Assembly: GCF_029338175.1 (NCBI RefSeq)
Contig: NZ_CP119862.1
Span: 2,666,001 to 2,730,000, forward strand
DNA from: Citrobacter enshiensis
Lineage (GTDB): Bacteria; Pseudomonadota; Gammaproteobacteria; Enterobacterales; Enterobacteriaceae
DNA: 64,000 nt
Reading direction: 5' to 3'
Shown: positions 1-10,373 of the stretch, one piece after another
How the letters are laid out: each line of letters begins with the position of its first letter
Numbering within the stretch: the first letter of the stretch is position 1
Translations under genes and position numbers: made by a program
Notes under the pieces: generated by a model
The model's input: only the letters and a program-made list of their open reading frames with translations
Databases searched by the model: none
Told to the model about the DNA's origin: nothing

Positions 1-510
1 CTGGATAACCAACCACTCAAGCTCCCTTTGCGTGAGTCTGATACCTCTGATTTTCTCTAATTTTTCTAATATCAGAGGACTGAGGTTGGTGACACCTTGG
101 TTATTTTTAGTGAGCTTTATCAGGCGAATTAGCACATTCAAAGGTTCATCGCGATGCACGATTGCATTAGGCTCACGGCCAATCACAGCAGACAATAAAA
201 ATGGATCGGACAATGCCGTACATACCACCACTTTATAATGACTTGCCTGCACACCCACCTTGATGTTGTCCAGAAATCGTAATCCCTCACACAGAGGTTC
301 GCTTCCGCTCACGAGTTCAGTAATAACCAGAACCCGTTCTTCAGCAGCAACACTAATATTAAGTTGTGTTTTCAACGCAGAAAACGTTGGTACTCTAAAA
401 CTAACAGACCGTCCAGCATAGTTATCAACAAGTGTACATAGCCCTACAGCACTAAAATAAACACTGTCCATAACTAATACACGATTGAAAGGAAAAAATA
501 ACGATTGCAT
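1..510 (-). CDS. RcsB/BglJ-like LuxR-family response regulator (partial, C-terminus outside window)
   Basis: Open frame of 170 codons from the ATG at 510, still open at the window edge. The last visible residues (LTQRELEWLVIQ) are the beginning of a LuxR-type helix-turn-helix, so most of the DNA-binding domain lies outside. The preceding 150 residues look like a receiver domain most similar in pattern to RcsB: the stretch DPFLLSAVIGREPNAIV matches the RcsB segment around NPAILSAV. The expected phosphoacceptor position reads VITEL (Glu65) where RcsB has ITDL, so the receiver is probably not phosphorylated, as in BglJ-type RcsB partners. The coding sequence is AT-rich compared with the core genes to the right. 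Family call is reasonable; the target genes are unknown. Confidence 0.7.
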   Translation of the reverse strand, partial: MQSLFFPFNRVLVMDSVYFSAVGLCTLVDNYAGRSVSFRVPTFSALKTQLNISVAAEERVLVITELVSGSEPLCEGLRFLDNIKVGVQASHYKVVVCTALSDPFLLSAVIGREPNAIVHRDEPLNVLIRLIKLTKNNQGVTNLSPLILEKLEKIRGIRLTQRELEWLVIQ

Positions 511-626
511 ATTTCCCCGAATTCACTGGCATTAATGTAAAAAAAACAAAAAAAAGGATCAGGCAATTATCGTTTTAATGGATAATTAAAGATTAATAGA
601 TAGTTTAAGATATTAATAATATTTGA

Positions 627-932
627 TTAAAGATTAACATTACCTTTAGCAAAAAAGGTATCAAAGGTGGTAAAAAATTCTTTAAGTTGTTGACTTAAGT
701 TAACTGCATATTCAGTAGACTCAAGATTACGGCCTTCTCGAATGAATAAAGGCTCATCAAAGTAGTGTCTGACTCGCTTCAGATGGATACTGACCGATGA
801 CGGAGAACAGCCGAGAATCAAGGATGCACTGTATAAGCTTCCTGTTTCAACAAATGCGATAAATACGAGTATCGATCTAAAATCGACCTCCATAAGACGA
901 CGATATTTAAAACTACAATCCATTGAACTCAT
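627..932 (-). CDS. LysR-type DNA-binding domain protein lacking the effector domain
   Basis: Encodes about 101 residues. Residues from MEVDFRSILVFIAF onward form a LysR winged helix-turn-helix, with recognition-helix region GCSPSSVSIHLKRV and wing FDEPLFIREGRN, then a short linker helix, and the protein stops. LysR regulators are normally about 300 residues with a substrate-binding domain, so this is either a stand-alone DNA-binding protein or the remnant of a longer gene. The ATG at 932 is preceded by GAGGTGAGT, a good ribosome-binding site; a GTG at 977 would add 15 residues. The pattern resembles LeuO-type N-termini. Function unknown. Confidence 0.6.
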   Translation of the reverse strand: MSSMDCSFKYRRLMEVDFRSILVFIAFVETGSLYSASLILGCSPSSVSIHLKRVRHYFDEPLFIREGRNLESTEYAVNLSQQLKEFFTTFDTFFAKGNVNL

Positions 933-1399
933 ACTCACCTCGCCATCCGATTTTGCTTTTTTGGATTCCAATAGCACTTAAAGTATAGATTTTTAGTCCA
1001 CTATTCAATACACACGCCCGGAAGAGGGGTAAGCATAAAACATCAATAAAACACCAAATAACCAAACATAAACATCACAATCATCATTAAATACAGCACA
1101 AATAATCAAGAAAAACCGAAAATCTAAGTCATTTGCACTACGCCAAACACCCAAACCAAATGTTAACAACATTTCAACTATTGAAATTAAATCATCATTT
1201 AAAAATCGTTAATTAAAAATAATTATCGTCCTTCATAAAACCTCCCTATGATACCCTTCATATTTTTCTCAACCAAAAGCAACATCCGACATCTGTGTCA
1301 TTCCTCAGACACTAATGCAATGCCTCCAGCAATATCTTTTAAAACAGAGCATTACAGATATAATTATAAATAATTCTACCACTGTGCTGATCGCCAAAA
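933..1399. other. AT-rich intergenic region
   Basis: About 470 bases between the divergent LysR-type fragment and the EAL gene. It is rich in A/T with several A tracts and probably holds both promoters. I see no RNA gene, repeat or convincing operator in it. The composition would suit H-NS silencing, but that is inference. Confidence 0.5.
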
Positions 1400-2962
1400 A
1401 TGATAATATTGCAAGACTCATTGAACGTTCGTCCGCTTAAAACCTGTCTGGCTCGTGCTATAGCGGCCAGTCTGTTATTTTTCATTTTGGGGCTTAGTAT
1501 TACTCTTTGGCTAACGATCACAAACGTCGCTCAGGATGCCAAAATACAGCTTCAGTATGCCCAACAATCCATTGAGCGGTCCCTCGACAGCGCACGTCAG
1601 ATAGCCTCAACGTCAGCCGGTAGTCTTGGTAAACCTTGTCATGACGTCGTACATAAACTAAGAATGCTGATAGAGATCTCACCAGAAATAAGCAGTATAG
1701 AACTTGCTCGTGGAAATCGTATTTATTGCTCCACTCTTCTTATTTCAGGCAAAGAGCACATTGATTTTGATAGCAGCATGAAAAATCAGATCTATCTGAT
1801 TCACGACTCCTTACCAAAGCAAGAGCAGCCACTCATTGTTTACCAGGAAATTGTCGGTAGCGATGTCATCGCGATAAAACTCTCTGGCCATCATTTGATA
1901 GAAAAACTTGACGCTTTGAGCATCAATTCACCTTTGAACGTAATCATTGGAAGAAACAAATGGACGTATACAGCTTCCTCGACAAATCAAAGACTCTCTC
2001 TTGATACCCCCGACAATATAGAGCAGGCATCAACCCAATACCCATTTCGGGTTATTGCAAATATGTCTTTAAATAATTATGCAGAAAATATCAGGCGTTA
2101 TTCATTGCCTAATGTCATCGCCTGGGCTTTTTTTAGTCTGATTATTGGTTATTGGGTATTTAAGAGATCAAGACGAACTTCGCTTCCCCGGCAAGAATTA
2201 TTACGCGCTCTGGAACATCGGCAGTTCATACCGTTTATACAACCTGTTGTATGCGCAAAAGGCGATCGCTGGATTGGATGCGAAATCCTTCTGCGTTGGC
2301 AACATCCACGGCAGGGCATCATTTCACCGGACATATTCATACCGATAGCAGAACAGTGTGACCTTCTTGTCCCTATGACGCGAATGCTGATGATTCAGAT
2401 TCGAGAACAATTTGCTCCGCTGAAACATCAGCTGCCTAATGGGTTCCATTTTGCTTTCAATATCAGTGCCAGCCATTGCAGAGATTTCAGTCTGGTGGAT
2501 GACTGTCGGGACTTTATTAACGCTTTTCACGGCTATCCCATTAAATTAATACTGGAACTGACTGAGCAAGAATTATTGATTGCTGACGACCTCACCCATA
2601 AGCTGATCGCAGAATTGCATAGCCTGGGAGTACTCATTGCTATTGATGATTTCGGTACTGGCAATTCAAATTTGAGATACCTACAGAAACTCAAAATCGA
2701 CTTTCTTAAGATCGACAAGAGTTTCGTCAGCATGATTGAAAGCGACCCGCCCTCTCGTCATATCGTTGATAACATCATCGATCTGGCTGCACGTCTGAAT
2801 CTCTGGTTGGTGGCTGAAGGCGTCGAAGATCAATTCCAGGCTACATATCTGAAAAATTGTGGAGTCGATTATCTGCAAGGCTACCTATACAGTAAACCCA
2901 TACCTGCTAATGATTTCATTTTAGCACTACTGAGTAAATTTGAACTACAACAAACTCAATAA
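1400..2962 (+). CDS. CSS-motif EAL-domain cyclic-di-GMP phosphodiesterase
   Basis: 520 residues. A transmembrane segment at about 24-43 is followed by a periplasmic CSS-type sensor region with conserved cysteines at 80 and 110 (CST in place of the usual CSS), a second transmembrane segment at about 237-254, and a cytoplasmic EAL domain from about 265 to the end. The catalytic set looks complete: E295 in CEILLRW (EIL variant of EAL), the Asn in FNISASH, LELTEQ, IDDFGTGNSN, the Lys in FLKIDKSF, VAEGVED and the C-terminal YLQGYLYSKP. In related E. coli proteins (PdeB/PdeC group) the periplasmic disulfide state controls c-di-GMP hydrolysis. There is no strong ribosome-binding site before the ATG at 1400. 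The exact orthologue was not recognised. Confidence 0.85.
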   Translation: MIILQDSLNVRPLKTCLARAIAASLLFFILGLSITLWLTITNVAQDAKIQLQYAQQSIERSLDSARQIASTSAGSLGKPCHDVVHKLRMLIEISPEISSIELARGNRIYCSTLLISGKEHIDFDSSMKNQIYLIHDSLPKQEQPLIVYQEIVGSDVIAIKLSGHHLIEKLDALSINSPLNVIIGRNKWTYTASSTNQRLSLDTPDNIEQASTQYPFRVIANMSLNNYAENIRRYSLPNVIAWAFFSLIIGYWVFKRSRRTSLPRQELLRALEHRQFIPFIQPVVCAKGDRWIGCEILLRWQHPRQGIISPDIFIPIAEQCDLLVPMTRMLMIQIREQFAPLKHQLPNGFHFAFNISASHCRDFSLVDDCRDFINAFHGYPIKLILELTEQELLIADDLTHKLIAELHSLGVLIAIDDFGTGNSNLRYLQKLKIDFLKIDKSFVSMIESDPPSRHIVDNIIDLAARLNLWLVAEGVEDQFQATYLKNCGVDYLQGYLYSKPIPANDFILALLSKFELQQTQ

Positions 2963-3057
2963 TATTCAATGTAATAGGTTAAAAATTCGCACTGGGTTAT
3001 CCGGCTTTTCTTTCCTCTCACAGAGAGGAACATTGCTATAATCAAAGGTCCGCTCGC

Positions 3058-3162
3058 CATACCGAAGAACAGATTGCTTTTGCGCTGAATCAGGCAGAAA
3101 GCGGCCCTCGTTCAGGGGAATCCTGCGGAATCAAGTCCACCTTGCTGCACTTTGTTTGTTGA
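3058..3162 (+). pseudogene. Decayed IS3-family transposase OrfA fragment
   Basis: Translating from 3058 gives TEEQIAFALNQAESGP, which matches the N-terminal signature of IS3-family OrfA proteins (typically TEEQIAFALRQAESGTP followed by a Cys-containing helix-turn-helix). The match fades after about 25 codons (GESCGIKS) and runs into TGA at 3160. No OrfB, terminal inverted repeats or target duplication are visible nearby, so this is an old remnant, not an active element. Confidence 0.6.
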
Positions 3163-3222
3163 TTATGTCCTTTCTGAAATATAATCAGATGCTGATAAAC
3201 ACAGAAATGAAGCAGGTAGCCG

Positions 3223-3363
3223 ATGGAAATTGATCTCGATAATCTGGTCTTTAACGGGCTGGAAGAAGCGGAAGAACGTAATGCAGAGCGTCTTGATGAT
3301 GCAGACAAAAAAGCACAAGCGATTGTGGCCGATGATGACTGCGGCGACGCCTGCAAAATCTAA
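3223..3363 (+). CDS. Small acidic 46-residue protein with C-terminal CxxxC
   Basis: ATG at 3223 preceded by AGCAGGTAGCCG; 46 codons then TAA. The product is strongly acidic, with a helical middle (GLEEAEERNAERLDDADKKA) and a C-terminal tail DDDCGDACKI carrying two Cys three residues apart. A strong intrinsic terminator follows directly, which supports it being an expressed unit. I do not recognise the family. Small ORFs of similar size are described beside the ttr genes of Salmonella pathogenicity island 2, and this may correspond to one of them, but I could not check. A metal-binding or redox role for the CxxxC tail is speculation. Confidence 0.65.
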   Translation: MEIDLDNLVFNGLEEAEERNAERLDDADKKAQAIVADDDCGDACKI

Positions 3364-3368
3364 TGTTT

Positions 3369-3394
3369 AAACCGGCTGCGCGCCGGTTTTTTAA
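3369..3394 (+). terminator. Intrinsic terminator of the small acidic gene
   Basis: AACCGGC, a short loop (TGCGC), then GCCGGTT running into TTTTTT, starting six bases after the stop codon of the 46-residue gene. Classical GC stem plus T tract. Confidence 0.85.
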
Positions 3395-3472
3395 TGCCAT
3401 TTCTTCCCTCTTTCCCTATTGAGTCTTCCCCGCTGATAGCAGACAATTCAGGCCTATGGCTGGAGAATAACC

Positions 3473-4282
3473 ATGTCTTTGAAAATCAGCGTGCTACTTG
3501 AAAATCATCTGGCAAAAGAAAGCCACAATTCCTCGCCATTGATATCCAGACCCGGTCTCAGTTTACTCATTGAAGACGGCCAGGACAGATTACTGTTCGA
3601 CACCGGCCCCGATAATAGCTTTCTGAAAAATGCTCTGAGCATGGGGATTGATCTCAACACGCTGACGGCGGCTCTCCTTTCCCATGGGCACTATGATCAT
3701 TGCGGTGGCGTACCGTGGCTCCCGGAGAACACGCGGATCATCTGCCATCCGGCCATCAGTCAACCGCGTTTTGCTGCGCTCAAATTTGCCGGGATACGCA
3801 CAAAATTCAAAAAGTTGTCAGTCGACGTTGATTATTCACGCTTTATACAGGAACCGACATCAACGCCGGTGGATATCAGCGCACGTTTCATGTGGTCGGG
3901 CGAGATCTCAACCCCTTTTCCAAAAGCCTATGGCGTTCTTGGCGATCCCGCGCACTCCACAGATTACATTCAGGATGAGGGTGTGCTGATCTATAAATCG
4001 GCACAGGGACTGGTGATCATCACCGGCTGCGGTCATAAAGGGATTATCAACATTGTACGTCACTGCCAAAAAATCACCGGCATCACGCGTATCCATGCCA
4101 TTGTCGGTGGGCTGCATCTGCGGAGTACGTCGCCGTGGGCTTTATGGAAAATCAGACGTTTTCTCCGCAAGGAAAACCCAACGTATATTTTCGCCTGCCA
4201 TTGCACGGGTTGGTGGGGAAAATTGTGGCTGCCTTCACTGCACAGCCCTGCGACGGGGGAAGTGGTCGTCATTCCGGAATAA
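3473..4282 (+). CDS. Metallo-beta-lactamase-fold hydrolase (COG1237-like)
   Basis: 269 residues, start supported by CTGGAGAATAACC before the ATG. No signal peptide, so probably cytosolic. Metal-binding motif HGHYDHCGG at residues 71-79, further ligand candidates in TGCGHKGI and GGLHLRS, and a late His in CHCTGWW. The arrangement (FDTGPD, SHGHYDH, TGCGHKG, VGGLHL) is that of the group annotated as 7,8-dihydropterin-6-methyl-4-aminobenzene-phosphate synthase-like proteins, whose bacterial substrates are mostly unknown. It converges with ydhT, 59 bases apart. Fold assignment is firm; the reaction is not. Confidence 0.8.
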   Translation: MSLKISVLLENHLAKESHNSSPLISRPGLSLLIEDGQDRLLFDTGPDNSFLKNALSMGIDLNTLTAALLSHGHYDHCGGVPWLPENTRIICHPAISQPRFAALKFAGIRTKFKKLSVDVDYSRFIQEPTSTPVDISARFMWSGEISTPFPKAYGVLGDPAHSTDYIQDEGVLIYKSAQGLVIITGCGHKGIINIVRHCQKITGITRIHAIVGGLHLRSTSPWALWKIRRFLRKENPTYIFACHCTGWWGKLWLPSLHSPATGEVVVIPE

Positions 4283-4341
4283 GAGACTACACGGCATGAT
4301 TATTTGGCAATAGTCGACCTGTATGAAGACTCCAGACTGAC

Positions 4342-5298
4342 TCAGCACGCCACAAACTGGTGGTGTTCATTGAGCCGGTATTTCACCCCAGCCTGAATAT
4401 TGTTCTCCCCTTCAATGGCAACGGCAAAGCGTGTGCGCACCCCATCGTGATAGGCCAACGCGGCGCACCCTCCGGGTCCAAGAATGATGGAATCCACATG
4501 CCCGACACTGGCGATAACGGCATGTTCACCACTGGCAACAATATGAACGTTATCACCGCTATTGGCTATTTTGGGCTGTTCACCGAAGCAGGTAATGTGT
4601 GACAGATCGCCCGCGCTGGCGATATTACTTCTGCTGCCGAGGGTGCTGACTCGCACACGCATTCCCGTATTGGCGATACGAGTGCTATTCCCGGCGCTGC
4701 TGACGCGGGTGGAATTACCCGCCACCACCACGCGGGCACGATCGCCTGAACTGCCAATGTGGGCGTTATATCCCACACTGCCAATACGTACGCCATAACC
4801 CGCGCTGGCGATCTGTGTGGCATAACCGGCGCTGCTCAGCCAACCATTGTCCCCCGTACTGCCGATATAACTGTGGGTCCCCGCGCTGGCCGCTTTCACA
4901 TTGTCTCCGGCACAGCCTAACCGCACGTTATCGCCCGCACTGCAGATCTGCGCGCTATTCTCCGCGTTCGCCAGCTGTTCTTTATCTTTAACCGTGGACA
5001 ATTTACTGAAACAGGGGGCAACGCTTTCTGCATCATGAGGAAAAACGGCATTCGGCGGGGTCAGTGCATTCGCCAAAAAATCCATGGTACCAATATCCTG
5101 ACGCACAAAGCTCTCTTCACTCAGCCACTTTGTCCATGCATATTCCACCAGACTGTTTGCCCAATCCGCATAACCTGCGAACTGTAGCGTGCGATGCACG
5201 TCTGCGTAACTTCCCCCATCAGGAAAATGACGAATAAACCATTTATACATTACGGGCCCGACACGCCAGGCCCGCAAATCCCTGCGCGTAATCACCAT
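4342..5298 (-). CDS. ydhT: YdhT, last gene of the ydh operon, with nonapeptide repeats
   Basis: 318 residues, starting four bases beyond the stop of ydhU. Residues 1-110 form a unique domain rich in Trp and Tyr. Residues 120-272 (DNA 4483-4941) are 17 consecutive nine-residue repeats of the form [S/C/N/A]-x-G-[D/N/Y]-x-x-x-[I/V]-[A/S/G], for example SAGDNVRLG, SAGYATQIA, SVGYNAHIG, SAGNSTRIA, NSGDNVHIV. The Gly at position 3 is kept in every copy; residues 111-119 look like a further copy without it. The remaining 46 residues close the protein. Such short repeats usually build a beta-solenoid. The E. coli product is, as I recall, nearer 270 residues, so repeat number may vary. Function unknown. 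Confidence 0.85.
   Translation of the reverse strand: MVITRRDLRAWRVGPVMYKWFIRHFPDGGSYADVHRTLQFAGYADWANSLVEYAWTKWLSEESFVRQDIGTMDFLANALTPPNAVFPHDAESVAPCFSKLSTVKDKEQLANAENSAQICSAGDNVRLGCAGDNVKAASAGTHSYIGSTGDNGWLSSAGYATQIASAGYGVRIGSVGYNAHIGSSGDRARVVVAGNSTRVSSAGNSTRIANTGMRVRVSTLGSRSNIASAGDLSHITCFGEQPKIANSGDNVHIVASGEHAVIASVGHVDSIILGPGGCAALAYHDGVRTRFAVAIEGENNIQAGVKYRLNEHHQFVAC
4483..4941 (-). repeat. Coding repeat: 17 tandem 27-bp units in ydhT
   Basis: Each unit encodes nine residues with an invariant Gly third and a hydrophobic eighth position. The DNA copies have diverged (GCG/CTG/CCG-rich wording recurs, such as GCGCTGGCGATA), so the array is conserved at protein level more than at DNA level. 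Confidence 0.85.
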
Positions 5299-5301
5299 CG
5301 A

Positions 5302-6087
5302 TCAATGCCGGTGGTAGCCATCTACCATGCACTTGAAGGTTTCGCCCGGTGTGCGACCTGTTGTGCATAAATAGAGATGACCAAAAATGAAAAACAGACT
5401 GACGATGGATAACGCGAAATGCGCCTGCAACAGCCAGTAACGAACGCCAGGGAACAGATCGCCGACAACCTGAGGGTAAAGCGACAACAAGCCGGTTATC
5501 AAAAGCAACGGCAACAATCCATACATGACACCGACATAGGCAGCCTGCTGCAGCGGGTTAAACTTCGAACGTACGCTTGCCGGAAACGGGTGCGATTCCC
5601 CCTGCATAATGCCGAACAGATAGAAACGCGTCTGCCGAAGCGCACGGCTTACCCCCCCCTGGCGCTGAATGATGTAATGATGACCATTACCGCCCGCCAG
5701 GTTGATCAACACAAACCCAATCCAGCATATCAGCAGCAAGAACCCACAGACTTCATGCACCGCCAACAGACTTTTGATCGCCGACGGGCTGGCGAGCGTG
5801 AAATGATTGATCAGGCCACTGACCAATAACAACAGAAATAACAACGCATTAGACCAATGCCATAGCCTGACCGCTTTTGAGTACAAATAGACTTTCTCCC
5901 CGTGACTCGCCGACTTCTGACTCACGGATCGAAAACGCAATATGGCGTGCAGCGCCAGCACTAGCCCCATCGCCACCAGCATCAAACCGGCAATCACCAA
6001 CCAGACAGGCCAGTATTCCGCTGAAAACAGGGGGACATAGTGGGCGAGCTGCATGTGAAACTGTTCGGCACTCTGCGACGCGTTCAT
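5302..6087 (-). CDS. ydhU: YdhU, membrane cytochrome b subunit
   Basis: 261 residues with an N-terminal anchor at about 25-50 and several more hydrophobic spans ([64 protein letters not shown]). His residues at the start of helices ([30 protein letters not shown]) fit a di-haem cytochrome b like the thiosulfate reductase subunit PhsC, to which E. coli YdhU is related. The start ATG overlaps the ydhX stop (ATGA), so the two are translationally coupled. It probably links the quinone pool to the Fe-S proteins YdhX/YdhY; the direction of electron flow is not known. Confidence 0.88.
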   Translation of the reverse strand: MNASQSAEQFHMQLAHYVPLFSAEYWPVWLVIAGLMLVAMGLVLALHAILRFRSVSQKSASHGEKVYLYSKAVRLWHWSNALLFLLLLVSGLINHFTLASPSAIKSLLAVHEVCGFLLLICWIGFVLINLAGGNGHHYIIQRQGGVSRALRQTRFYLFGIMQGESHPFPASVRSKFNPLQQAAYVGVMYGLLPLLLITGLLSLYPQVVGDLFPGVRYWLLQAHFALSIVSLFFIFGHLYLCTTGRTPGETFKCMVDGYHRH

Positions 6088-6752
6088 ACATTTTCCTTTT
6101 TAATCAAATGTTGACCGAACCGGCGATACAGATGGGGTTTGCCTGCGCCTGGAAGTTGATGCTCGTAGTATTTGTTTTCCCGCAGCCATGCCTGAATTTC
6201 TGGACTGTCTTCACGCCCAAAAATCAGCGCGTGCTCTGGACAGGCACTGACACAAATGGGAGGAAAGCCTTTCGCCAGACGGCTTTCAGCGCAGAAATCG
6301 CATTTATCTGCCACTTTGGTTTGTGGGTTGAGATAACGAACCTGATACGGGCATGCGCCGATACAGTAGCTGCATCCAATGCAGCGGGATGTATCTACCC
6401 GCACAATACCGCTTTCGTCTCGCCAGGAGGCCCCGGTCGGACAAACGTCAATACAGGGCGCATTCTCGCAGTGCTGGCAAGACTGACGAAAATAGTGATA
6501 CAGAGTTTCATTTTCGTTATCAGACACCGGGATATGCGCGATCGACAAACGGCTCCCCTGCGGGGGGACGTGATTCGTTTTACGGCACGCACGTGCGCAC
6601 AAATTACAGCCATTACACAGTGATTCGTCGTGAATCATGGCGTAGCGCACGTCTTTCGTATTTTTCGTGCCGGCTACTACCTTTTGACCGGGCCCGGTGA
6701 AAAAGATCACCGTCCCCATGCCAATTACAAATTTTCGTCGAGTGAAGGACAT
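6084..6752 (-). CDS. ydhX: YdhX, Tat-exported ferredoxin-like protein
   Basis: 222 residues from the ATG at 6752, the same length as the E. coli protein. The N-terminus [12 protein letters not shown] is a twin-arginine signal, placing it in the periplasm. Four Cys clusters follow for [4Fe-4S] centres: [37 protein letters not shown] and CDFC...CVSACP. This is the electron-transfer subunit architecture of DmsB/PhsB-type complexes. It overlaps ydhU by four bases. An upstream in-frame start would add 17 residues and bury the Tat signal, so it is unlikely. Confidence 0.9.
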   Translation of the reverse strand: MSFTRRKFVIGMGTVIFFTGPGQKVVAGTKNTKDVRYAMIHDESLCNGCNLCARACRKTNHVPPQGSRLSIAHIPVSDNENETLYHYFRQSCQHCENAPCIDVCPTGASWRDESGIVRVDTSRCIGCSYCIGACPYQVRYLNPQTKVADKCDFCAESRLAKGFPPICVSACPEHALIFGREDSPEIQAWLRENKYYEHQLPGAGKPHLYRRFGQHLIKKENV

Positions 6753-6815
6753 CGGGTTATCCTCTAATGCTGTGACAGAGATCGTCCACACGTTCCATGA
6801 CATCTACCTGAAAAA

Positions 6816-7466
6816 TCAGGGGTTCTGATACTGCTCAACCTCAAGCCATTCACATAAGCCATAGGCTTTTCCGTAGCTCATAAAACGCTCGCTAAACAGA
6901 TAAGGCTCTGCGTTTGATGACTCCACGCGGCGTATATCCGCATAGTCCGGGTGAACATCCATCGTCGCCAGCGCTGCCTCTATCTCTTGCGGTTCAAAGC
7001 GGTACGGCGGTTGCTCCAGCATGGCGACTTTGTAAGGACGGGGATACGTCCGACAATCAAAGCGCACCGCCTCGGCAACCGCGCGGCAGATATCCCTTTC
7101 CACCACCTGCACACACATGTCGGCATAGTTTGCGGTCATCGTCTGCGTGCTGTAGTAGTACTCATCCTGACTCCCCTTCACGCAGGTAATATCCGCACCC
7201 CTATCGCCCTGACGCAAACTCTCCAGCAGAGGATCGAGATCCTCTTCGGTCAACAAATAGGGCGGCAGCGTAAACAGACTACGCGCCACCAGGTTTCCCG
7301 ATGCCGAATGCTGGCGGATAAAATCCGCCACAATCGCGACTGGAGTAGCCGCTTCCGGCGGCGTATCGCCCTGCTCTTCCTGAGGACGCAACGCATGAAA
7401 CCACTGGCGTTTTTCGGCGTCTATCTCTGGAGCATCCTGGGCTGAAACGCTATCTACATGGCTCAT
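6816..7466 (-). CDS. ydhW: YdhW, uncharacterised protein of the ydh operon
   Basis: 216 residues from the ATG at 7466, which has GGAACG upstream and begins MSHVDSVSAQD. A longer frame up to 7529 overlaps the ydhV coding end and is not preferred. No signal peptide, membrane span or Fe-S motif is visible. The protein is acidic with a C-terminal half containing several Tyr/Asp segments (CVQVVERDICRAVAEAVRFD). Its fixed position between ydhV and ydhX suggests a maturation or assembly role for the complex, as with the chaperones of molybdoenzymes, but this is inference. Confidence 0.85.
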   Translation of the reverse strand: MSHVDSVSAQDAPEIDAEKRQWFHALRPQEEQGDTPPEAATPVAIVADFIRQHSASGNLVARSLFTLPPYLLTEEDLDPLLESLRQGDRGADITCVKGSQDEYYYSTQTMTANYADMCVQVVERDICRAVAEAVRFDCRTYPRPYKVAMLEQPPYRFEPQEIEAALATMDVHPDYADIRRVESSNAEPYLFSERFMSYGKAYGLCEWLEVEQYQNP

Positions 7467-7479
7467 CACGCGTTCCTTT

Positions 7480-9630
<2,151 letters not shown>

Positions 9631-9701
9631 TCATCCCACATTTTTTGCAAAACTGGATTCATTAAGGGAGGATGACGCACCGCGTTTCCGCCTGAGATCA
9701 A

Positions 9702-10328
9702 TCAAACAGTAATTTCTTTCCACTCAATGATTTTTAATGCCCCGGTCGGGCAAGCATTGGCGCATTCGCCGCATAAAACACACTTTGAGGACTTTTTGGT
9801 TTCGGTGTTTACGGTGGCCATCATCCAGGGACACGCTGTCGTACATGCGCTGCAGCCAATGCATCGCTTATGATCAACGGCAATACAGCCCTCTTCCTGT
9901 TGCCAGGTAATGGCGCCAATGGGGCACACCTTCATGCATTGCGGATCTTTGCACTGACGGCAGGTATCAGGGGTATAGTTCAAATCACCGTACAAGCCGC
10001 CGCCGGAGCCGACGCCAGCATCGCCAAAGAAATAATGACGATGGATCTTAATGCGAGAAAAGAACGTTCCTACTGCGCCATCGTTATAATTGGTACAGGA
10101 AATCTCGCAGCGATGACATCCTGTACAGCGGGCGCGTTGAGTGACCAAAACGCCTTTCGGCGTATTTATCAGCCCTACTGTGCCACTGTCTATATCTTCC
10201 TGCTTGCAGCCAAAGAGTGACAACAACGCAGGCGCAATCGTTAATCCCGCCAGCCCTTTTCCTGATATACGCAAAAATTCAAGCCGCGTTAAACCGAAAT
10301 CTAAAAGTGGACGATCAACCTGGTTCAT
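9702..10328 (-). CDS. ydhY: YdhY, four-cluster ferredoxin-like protein
   Basis: 208 residues, first gene of ydhYVWXUT. Cys motifs CTGCHRCEISC, CRQCKDPQCMKVCP, CIGCSACTTACP and CVLCGECANACP suit four [4Fe-4S] clusters. The N-terminus is unusual: LTRLEFLRISGKG resembles a Tat motif with only one of the paired arginines, followed by a hydrophobic stretch (LTIAPALLSLFGC) that ends in a Cys, like a weak lipoprotein box. Whether it is exported is therefore unclear. A 119-base gap separates it from ydhV. Confidence 0.9.
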   Translation of the reverse strand: MNQVDRPLLDFGLTRLEFLRISGKGLAGLTIAPALLSLFGCKQEDIDSGTVGLINTPKGVLVTQRARCTGCHRCEISCTNYNDGAVGTFFSRIKIHRHYFFGDAGVGSGGGLYGDLNYTPDTCRQCKDPQCMKVCPIGAITWQQEEGCIAVDHKRCIGCSACTTACPWMMATVNTETKKSSKCVLCGECANACPTGALKIIEWKEITV

Positions 10329-10373
10329 TTATTTTGCATCCTCTTTGCAAACGCAGTGCTGACAACATCTCCC

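Noticed and set aside
3090-3356. 88-codon minus frame over the small acidic gene
   Set aside because: Ser-rich shadow covering the IS relic and the plus-strand gene, with no ribosome-binding site.
5877-6623. 248-codon plus-strand frame opposite ydhU/ydhX
   Set aside because: Crosses two well-supported genes and shows no protein-like composition.
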